The position numbers were made by a program, and so were the translations under genes. From an uncultured Sporolactobacillus sp. (lineage in GTDB: Bacteria; Bacillota; Bacilli; Bacillales; Sporolactobacillaceae): a stretch of DNA of 5,030 nucleotides. Location of the stretch: positions 1-5,030 of the forward strand of contig UQRJ01000232.1 in the NCBI GenBank assembly GCA_900543345.1, given 5' to 3'. The notes below the pieces were generated by a model. The model did no database searches. It was not told the origin of the DNA and saw nothing but the letters and a program-made list of their open reading frames with translations. How positions within the stretch are numbered: position 1 is the first letter of the stretch; the number at the start of each line of letters is the position of its first letter. Below, piece by piece: positions 4,985 through 5,030 of the stretch.

Positions 4985-5030
4985 CTGTCTCTTATACACA
5001 TCTCCGAGCCCACGAGACCCTAAGACATCT
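4985..5030. other. Nextera i7 sequencing adapter (artefact)
   Basis: Positions 4985-5003 are the reverse complement of the Tn5 mosaic end, 5004-5018 (CCGAGCCCACGAGAC) the i7-side adapter, 5019-5026 (CCTAAGAC) the index, and 5027-5030 the start of P7. All 46 bases are the exact reverse complement of 5-50. Both ends therefore carry the i7 side with the same index, as expected when read-1 read-through was not trimmed before assembly. Confidence 0.98.

Noticed and set aside
1..5030. Tn5-like composite transposon with terminal inverted repeats
   Set aside because: The repeats are library adapter with index and P7 tail, and no transposase gene is present.

Overview
The window looks like a complete short-read contig from a low-to-mid GC member of the Bacillota (class Bacilli, Bacillus-like). 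The genes resemble Bacillus bkd and iol proteins, starts carry strong AGGAGG-type ribosome binding sites, and promoters are sigma-A like. All four recognisable genes are on the minus strand. The true insert is 51-4984. Positions 1-50 and 4985-5030 are untrimmed Illumina Nextera i7 adapter (index plus Tn5 mosaic end), which creates a false terminal inverted repeat and false peptide ends.

Reading in the direction of transcription (right to left): 4631-4984 is non-coding. It holds a good promoter (-35 at 4756-4761, -10 at 4733-4738), a 26-bp operator-like inverted repeat laid over it, a 12-bp palindrome further upstream, and a six-codon leader reading frame. Then come iolC (4630-3617, 5-dehydro-2-deoxygluconokinase) and, after a 186-base gap, iolH (3430-2546, IolH-family sugar isomerase/epimerase-like protein). 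These are two members of a myo-inositol catabolism locus; iolA, B, D, E, G and the others are not in the window.

The middle (2041-2545) has no intact gene. It contains a decayed reading frame interrupted by a stop (2228-2497), overlapped by an imperfect nested hairpin (2390-2465). It also holds a candidate promoter at 2192-2220, flanked by a 10-bp inverted repeat, and a short piece resembling the two ends of a dihydrolipoamide dehydrogenase gene (lpdV) joined after an internal deletion (2038-2120).

The left part carries bkdAA (2007-1012) and bkdAB (998-51, cut by the contig end), the E1 alpha and beta subunits of the branched-chain 2-oxo acid dehydrogenase. They form a tight operon that would be expected to continue into the E2 gene beyond the window. 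The two halves differ in base composition (bkd richer in G+C than iol), so the degraded middle is either a rearrangement junction or, less likely, an assembly join. I see no new multi-gene system. The most interesting items are the apparent lpdV deletion remnant, the structured decayed ORF and the iolC control region.
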